In this document: piece after piece, positions 6,539-9,474 of the stretch | Numbering within the stretch: position 1 is the stretch's first letter | Layout of the letters: every line of letters begins with the position of its first letter | Assembly: GCA_021828345.1 (NCBI GenBank) | Contig: JAJZJI010000041.1 | Span: 1 to 9,474, forward strand | Direction of reading: 5' to 3' | DNA from: Microcaldota archaeon | GTDB lineage: Archaea > Micrarchaeota > Micrarchaeia > Micrarchaeales > Micrarchaeaceae | Length of the DNA: 9,474 bases | The notes under the pieces: generated by a model | Databases searched by the model: none | What the model was told of the DNA's origin: nothing | Seen by the model: only the letters and a program-made list of their open reading frames with translations | Position numbers and translations under genes: made by a program

Positions 6539-6570
6539 TTGCCATTTTTTATCCATTCTTTTTTTATTTA
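6526..6570 (+). terminator. Intrinsic-terminator-like hairpin at the end of ftsZ2, containing its stop codon
   Basis: A perfect stem, GGCAATC (6526-6532) and GATTGCC (6537-6543), with loop TTCT, is followed by ATTTTTT and, further on, CTTTTTTTATTTA. The TGA stop (6536-6538) begins in the loop and runs into the right arm. The architecture matches the hairpin at the end of ftsZ1, but the stem sequence differs. It separates the division genes from the aIF5A operon. Confidence 0.65.
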
Positions 6571-6607
6571 CTGATATAAATTATATAGTTTGAACAAAAA
6601 GATAAGG

Positions 6608-6615
6608 TATATATA
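6608..6615 (+). promoter_or_regulatory. Probable TATA box for the aIF5A-S24e-S27ae operon
   Basis: TATATATA lies in the context GATAAGGTATATATAC, with a purine-rich stretch just upstream that could act as the BRE. Initiation about 26 bases downstream would give a leader of about 45 bases before the ATG at 6680. It follows the ftsZ2 terminator, so a fresh start of transcription here makes sense. A weaker AT-rich element at about 6572-6587 is an alternative. Confidence 0.5.
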
Positions 6616-6679
6616 CTTTCTTTTAAAATATGAATAAAATCACAACCTACTTTTAGGATTGTTAAGCGTGATGATTTTT

Positions 6680-7075
6680 ATGGAAGATGGAATAACATTC
6701 ACCTCATTAAAGGAACTCAAAGTTGGAAAGTATCTGTTGATAGATAATATACCATGCAGAGTCGTAGATATAGAGACTAGCGCCCCGGGAAAACATGGGG
6801 CTGCAAAAATGAGAATAACAGCAATAGGCATATTTGATGGGCAAAAAAAGACATTATTAAAACCAGGAGATGGAGATGTTGAGGCCCCAGTAATAGCAAA
6901 AAAGAAGGCACAAGTCGTATCTATAGAAGGGGATAGCGCGCAGTTGATGGACCTTGAAACATACGAGGTATACTCATTATCTATACCAGATGAATTTAAG
7001 GGAAAGCTCTTGGCAGGAGGAGAGGTTGAAATACTTGAGGCCATGGGCAGGAGAGCATTTGCCAAAGTAAATTAA
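6680..7075 (+). CDS. eif5a: Translation factor aIF5A (hypusine-containing)
   Basis: Archaeal homologue of eIF5A/EF-P, which relieves ribosome stalling on difficult peptide sequences. The 131-residue product carries the modification loop APGKHGAAK. Lys38 (codon AAA at 6791-6793) is the equivalent of the lysine converted to hypusine or deoxyhypusine. N-terminal SH3-like and C-terminal OB domains are present, with family sequence such as IGIFDGQKK and PCRVVDI. Upstream in-frame starts exist (TTG 6659, ATG 6671). I prefer the ATG at 6680, because MEDGITFTSLKEL aligns with the usual family N-terminus and the ATG at 6671 would overlap the GTGAT at 6668-6672. The spacing from GTGAT to this ATG is longer (GTG at -12) than in other genes here, so the exact start is less sure. 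It is 20 bases ahead of S24e. Confidence 0.95.
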   Translation: MEDGITFTSLKELKVGKYLLIDNIPCRVVDIETSAPGKHGAAKMRITAIGIFDGQKKTLLKPGDGDVEAPVIAKKKAQVVSIEGDSAQLMDLETYEVYSLSIPDEFKGKLLAGGEVEILEAMGRRAFAKVN

Positions 7076-7095
7076 ATTATATTTTATGTGATATT

Positions 7096-7431
7096 ATGAA
7101 TATACATGTTATATCAGAAACGGAGAATAAATTATTTGACAGAAAGGAAATTGTGTGTTCTGTTACACTTGATGATAGAACATTATCAAATGAGGAAGCA
7201 AAAAGAGAGCTTTGTAAGAAGATGAATTTAAAGCCAGATGCTACCATAATTACAGGAATTGAACAGAGTTTTGGCATAAAGCATTGTACAATATATGCAC
7301 ACGCATATGCAAAAAGCTCAGATATAGAAAAATTTGAAAAGAAACACATTCTTGCAAGATTAAAGAAGAGTTCTGAGAAGGCTGCTGGAAAGAATGCAGC
7401 TGAAAAACCAAAAGAGGATAAGAAAGAGTAG
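7096..7431 (+). CDS. rps24e: 30S ribosomal protein S24e
   Basis: Archaeal/eukaryotic small-subunit ribosomal protein of 111 residues. The S24e fold is recognisable from the opening strand ([18 protein letters not shown]), the [16 protein letters not shown] helix-turn, and the [21 protein letters not shown] block, with its conserved G-I-E/Q and F-G-x-x-x core. The last 30 or so residues are a Lys/Ala/Glu-rich tail that is probably disordered and contacts rRNA. The ATG is preceded by GTGATATT, the standard ribosome-binding spacing in this window. S24e next to S27ae is a widely conserved archaeal pair, which supports both calls. Confidence 0.93.
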   Translation: MNIHVISETENKLFDRKEIVCSVTLDDRTLSNEEAKRELCKKMNLKPDATIITGIEQSFGIKHCTIYAHAYAKSSDIEKFEKKHILARLKKSSEKAAGKNAAEKPKEDKKE

Positions 7432-7439
7432 GTGTTCGT

Positions 7440-7613
7440 ATGGCAGAAGCAGTTAAAAAGGAAAAACCAAAGAAGACTTTTGAGAAATATAAACCCGTAA
7501 AGGCATGCGCAAAATGTGGTGCGGGTATGGGAGAGCATTCTAACAGATTTGCATGTGGTAAATGTGGTTATACGGAATTCAAAAGCCAAAAGAAGGAAAC
7601 AAAAAAAGAGTAG
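7440..7613 (+). CDS. rps27ae: 30S ribosomal protein S27ae (zinc ribbon)
   Basis: A 57-residue archaeal/eukaryotic ribosomal protein with a C4 zinc ribbon: C23-x-x-C26 and C39-x-x-C42, in the contexts ACAKCGAGM and [11 protein letters not shown], with the conserved [15 protein letters not shown] core. The N-terminus is a lysine-rich extension that would lie along rRNA, and the C-terminus ends in a short Lys/Glu tail. The ATG is eight bases after the S24e stop codon and is preceded by GGTGTTCGT, with GTG at -8; the first G of this signal is the last base of the S24e stop. Its 3' end, including the TAG at 7611-7613, probably overlaps the start of the CPBP protease gene in another frame. It is short and easily missed. 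Confidence 0.94.
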   Translation: MAEAVKKEKPKKTFEKYKPVKACAKCGAGMGEHSNRFACGKCGYTEFKSQKKETKKE

Positions 7614-8262
7614 CCCTGAAAATATATCAATAAGATATACAGTATATATACTACTATGGCTCTCTATAGTATTGACATTTTTTATTCCTTATTTATATAC
7701 AATAAATGTTTTGGACTATGGTAACGCCATCGCGCTCTCAAGCATAAGTTTTTCATTTATGTTTCCACTCATTGCTTTTACATACATGTTATACAAAGGA
7801 AAACGCTTAAAGAACATTGTAGATGAATTAGGCATATCAAAAAGAAAATTAGCCCTTAGATATATTAGCATGGGCATATTGCTGTTTATATTATTTTTTA
7901 GTCTGCAATTAATTGCAGGTATTGTCGAGTATATTACGGGTTATATAGTAAGTACAAATGTCAGCTCAACACTCTCTAACTTTCCATTATATTTTTACAT
8001 TTTTGCATTCCTTATAGCCCCAATCAATGAAGAAATATTGTTTAGAGGATTTATGGTACCGCGTTTTGGCATAATTTTAAGCGCAATAATATTTGGAGCA
8101 ATGCATTATCTTAGCTATTTTTCAATTGCAGAATTTGTCGCTGCCCTTGCTTTTGGTCTTGCGGCGGGTTATATATTCAAAAAGACCCAATCGCTATACC
8201 CGTCCATATTCGGACATATGTTATTTGATTTTGTTAATGTGTTGTTATTATTAATGGTATAG
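7564..8262 (+). CDS. CPBP (CAAX/Rce1-type) intramembrane metalloprotease
   Basis: Polytopic membrane protease-like protein of the CPBP/Abi family. Numbered from a GTG start at 7564, about six or seven hydrophobic segments are visible (about 25-44, 54-77, 98-120, 142-154, 168-184, 188-204, 213-231). The family motifs are intact: motif 1 NEEILFRG (E156, E157, R161), motif 2 FGAMH (H181), and motif 3 GHMLFDFVN (H218, D222, N225), expected to bind the catalytic metal. The start is uncertain. No in-frame ATG precedes the first membrane segment, so translation must begin at a non-ATG codon. GTG 7564 is preceded by GTGGTAAAT (GTG at -9) and yields a basic, positive-inside N-terminus; GTG 7516 is also possible. 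Either start overlaps S27ae. Substrate unknown; prenyl-protein processing and bacteriocin-type immunity are both known roles in the family. Confidence 0.85.
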   Translation: MVIRNSKAKRRKQKKSSPENISIRYTVYILLWLSIVLTFFIPYLYTINVLDYGNAIALSSISFSFMFPLIAFTYMLYKGKRLKNIVDELGISKRKLALRYISMGILLFILFFSLQLIAGIVEYITGYIVSTNVSSTLSNFPLYFYIFAFLIAPINEEILFRGFMVPRFGIILSAIIFGAMHYLSYFSIAEFVAALAFGLAAGYIFKKTQSLYPSIFGHMLFDFVNVLLLLMV

Positions 8263-8264
8263 AT

Positions 8265-8963
8265 ATGCAATTTATCATCGACATTATAGTAGTAGAACCA
8301 GCATACCAGCTTAATTTGGGTTATATTGCAAGGGTATCTAAAAATTTCAATGTTAGATCAATACGCGTTGTAAACCCAAAATGCGATATACATGGCAAAA
8401 AGGCTATAATGTATTCAAAGCATGGCGTTGACCTTCTTAAAAATATTAAGACATACAAAAGCATAAACGCCGCAACAAAAGGTAGTTTCACCATCGGAAG
8501 CACAGCCATACCACATAAAACCAATGCCGCGCTATATAATGTTTATAGCCTTGATAATTTAAATGACATATTAAATAAAAATCATATAGAAACAATAGCA
8601 CTTGTTTTAGGCAGAGAATCCACTGGTCTTACCAGAGAGGAATTAACTGCATGCGATGCAACAATAACAATACCTATAAACAGCGGGTATAGGGTGCTAA
8701 ACATATCACATGCGCTAGGTATTATGCTCTACGTATTGCATAGAAATAATATGCATATATCAGCTAAAACATACGCCACAGTAGAGCAATTAGATGGAAT
8801 ATTAAAACTCTTCAAAAAAAGCATATCAAATAGAGATGACATACGCAGCAAACAGACTGTAGTAAATACATTTGAACATATATTGAAAAGAGCAAACCCA
8901 ACAAAAAAGGAGTTAAATGCACTCTCAATAAGCTTTTATAAACCTAAAAAGGAGCAAAAATAA
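8265..8963 (+). CDS. TrmJ-like SPOUT RNA 2'-O-methyltransferase
   Basis: SAM-dependent SPOUT-class enzyme, most like TrmJ, which methylates the ribose at position 32 of tRNA. The 232-residue product starts with the N-terminal strand/helix VVEPAYQLNLGYIARVSKNF (family: N-xG-xxAR). It holds the knotted SAM-binding region at residues about 113-156: LVLGREST-GLT-EEL, then CDATITIPINSG and VLNISHALGIMLY. The LGRE-x-x-GLT and LN-x-S-x-A signatures are diagnostic for the TrmH/TrmJ superfamily. Residues about 165-232 form a helical C-terminal region as in TrmJ. The tRNA target is inferred from the family; rRNA is possible. The ATG is two bases after the protease stop, and its GGTATAGAT signal runs through that stop codon, so translational coupling is likely. 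It is the last gene of the operon and converges on sepF. Confidence 0.88.
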   Translation: MQFIIDIIVVEPAYQLNLGYIARVSKNFNVRSIRVVNPKCDIHGKKAIMYSKHGVDLLKNIKTYKSINAATKGSFTIGSTAIPHKTNAALYNVYSLDNLNDILNKNHIETIALVLGRESTGLTREELTACDATITIPINSGYRVLNISHALGIMLYVLHRNNMHISAKTYATVEQLDGILKLFKKSISNRDDIRSKQTVVNTFEHILKRANPTKKELNALSISFYKPKKEQK

Positions 8964-9020
8964 ATACAGCCAACATCGCACACAGCAAAAACTAGTGCAA
9001 TTAACTGATTTTCATATAAT

Positions 9021-9045
9021 AAAAAGCATGGCAGATTACCTGCCA
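9021..9045 (-). terminator. Terminator-like hairpin downstream of sepF
   Basis: Read on the minus strand, TGGCAG-gtaat-CTGCCA forms a perfect 6-bp stem beginning 11 bases after the sepF stop, followed by TGCTTTTT. Only a weak A-run/T-poor sequence lies on the plus side, so it fits sepF better than the convergent TrmJ-like gene. A bidirectional role in the 92-base convergent spacer cannot be excluded. Confidence 0.6.
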
Positions 9046-9055
9046 CAAAATAAGA

Positions 9056-9436
9056 TTACTGCTTCTTTCCGGCAGCTCTCTTTTTCTTGATTATCTTAAC
9101 TTTCGCAGGAGTCAATAAAATTTTGTCCTGATCTATCCTTGCTATGTCCCCATTTATCTTTGTTATATACTCTTTTATGGATTCGACAATAGTTTTCTGA
9201 GTATTTGGCCTTTTATCCATCTCTGAGATATTGAGAAGTATTATATTCTTCTTTTGCAACTCCTCCTCTATTATATGGAGATCTGATTCTTGTTGTAATG
9301 CCAATGGCTTTATATAAAAGTCTGCTGGCTCATTCATCACATCAACATTCTCCATCTCTTCAGAGTTCATATAGTCTTCTATGTTCAACTCTCCTGCTGT
9401 TCCCAATGCTTTTCCTAGTTTATCAAAAAGTCCCAT
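9056..9436 (-). CDS. sepF: Cell division protein SepF (archaeal type)
   Basis: Membrane anchor that links FtsZ filaments to the cell membrane during division. The 126-residue product opens with an amphipathic helix, MGLFDKLGKALG, the typical SepF membrane-targeting sequence. An acidic linker follows (about 15-38), then the SepF core (about 39-115) with YIKPLAL, a helix, the central NIILLNISEMD strand, a helix IVESIKEYI and the closing strand DKILLTPAKVKI. A Lys-rich tail ends the protein. An in-frame GTG at 9448 would add four residues, but the ATG at 9436 follows GGTGAATAAA and begins exactly at the targeting helix, so I chose it. It lies opposite the TrmJ-like gene, about 2.5 kb from ftsZ2. 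Partnership with one or both FtsZ proteins is established for the family in other archaea and inferred here. Confidence 0.92.
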   Translation of the reverse strand: MGLFDKLGKALGTAGELNIEDYMNSEEMENVDVMNEPADFYIKPLALQQESDLHIIEEELQKKNIILLNISEMDKRPNTQKTIVESIKEYITKINGDIARIDQDKILLTPAKVKIIKKKRAAGKKQ

Positions 9437-9474
9437 TTTATTCACCACTTATTGGCCTTACGGTCACCATTAAG

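Noticed and set aside
6668..6674. C/D-box small RNA (GTGATGA as box C) in the aIF5A leader
   Set aside because: No matching D box at a suitable distance; the sequence is better explained as a ribosome-binding site.
7077..7589. 170-residue minus-strand open frame opposite S24e and S27ae
   Set aside because: Antisense to two clear ribosomal genes; Phe/Ser/Cys-rich composition is typical of shadow translation of Lys/Glu codons.
9438..9474. C-terminus of another minus-strand gene upstream of sepF
   Set aside because: Two frames are open in this short stretch (stops at 9440-9438 and 9444-9442), and about 10 residues are too few to decide. An upstream overlapping gene is possible but cannot be supported.

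Overview
The window looks like part of an AT-rich archaeal chromosome. The evidence is a set of archaeal/eukaryotic-type translation proteins (S8e, S24e, S27ae, aIF5A with its hypusine-site loop), a MetRS whose tRNA-binding domain is a separate gene, two FtsZ paralogues and an archaeal-type SepF. Very short spacers, overlapping genes and many lysine-rich small proteins suggest a compact genome. My best guess is a DPANN-like lineage, perhaps Micrarchaeota/Parvarchaeota; this is an inference and not proven by any marker here.

Layout. Bases 1-1511 (+) carry most of methionyl-tRNA synthetase (metG). Its 5' part lies outside the window, and there is an apparent one-base deletion at about position 10. 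It converges on a beta-class carbonic anhydrase (2148-1516, -). Upstream of that is a stand-alone tRNA-binding OB-fold protein (2528-2202, -), probably the missing C-terminal domain of MetRS. Divergent from it run ribosomal protein S8e (2628-3023) and an unrecognised charged protein (3030-3485). Then comes a secreted or membrane-anchored, sequon-rich protein (3579-4253).

The centre is a cell-division pair, ftsZ1 (4399-5466) and ftsZ2 (5510-6538). It is preceded by a promoter region with tandem AAAGCTTT palindromes. A dense translation operon follows: aIF5A (6680-7075), S24e (7096-7431), S27ae (7440-7613, a short gene), a CPBP-family intramembrane protease whose start probably overlaps S27ae, and a TrmJ-like SPOUT RNA methyltransferase (8265-8963). 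On the opposite strand at the right edge is sepF (9436-9056), the likely membrane anchor for the FtsZ proteins.

How it fits together. The window joins translation (charging, initiation/elongation factor, ribosomal proteins, tRNA modification) to the division ring (FtsZ1, FtsZ2, SepF). The three division genes share something the other genes lack: each ends in a perfect 6-7 bp hairpin with a 4-5 base loop followed by a T-rich tract. In both ftsZ genes the hairpin contains the stop codon. Most genes also share a ribosome-binding signal with GTG at exactly -8 from the ATG, which I used to correct several start sites. No transposons, CRISPR arrays, tRNA or rRNA genes were seen. No stretch over 300 bases lacks a gene; the longest gaps, 4254-4398 and 6539-6679, hold hairpins and promoter-like sequence.
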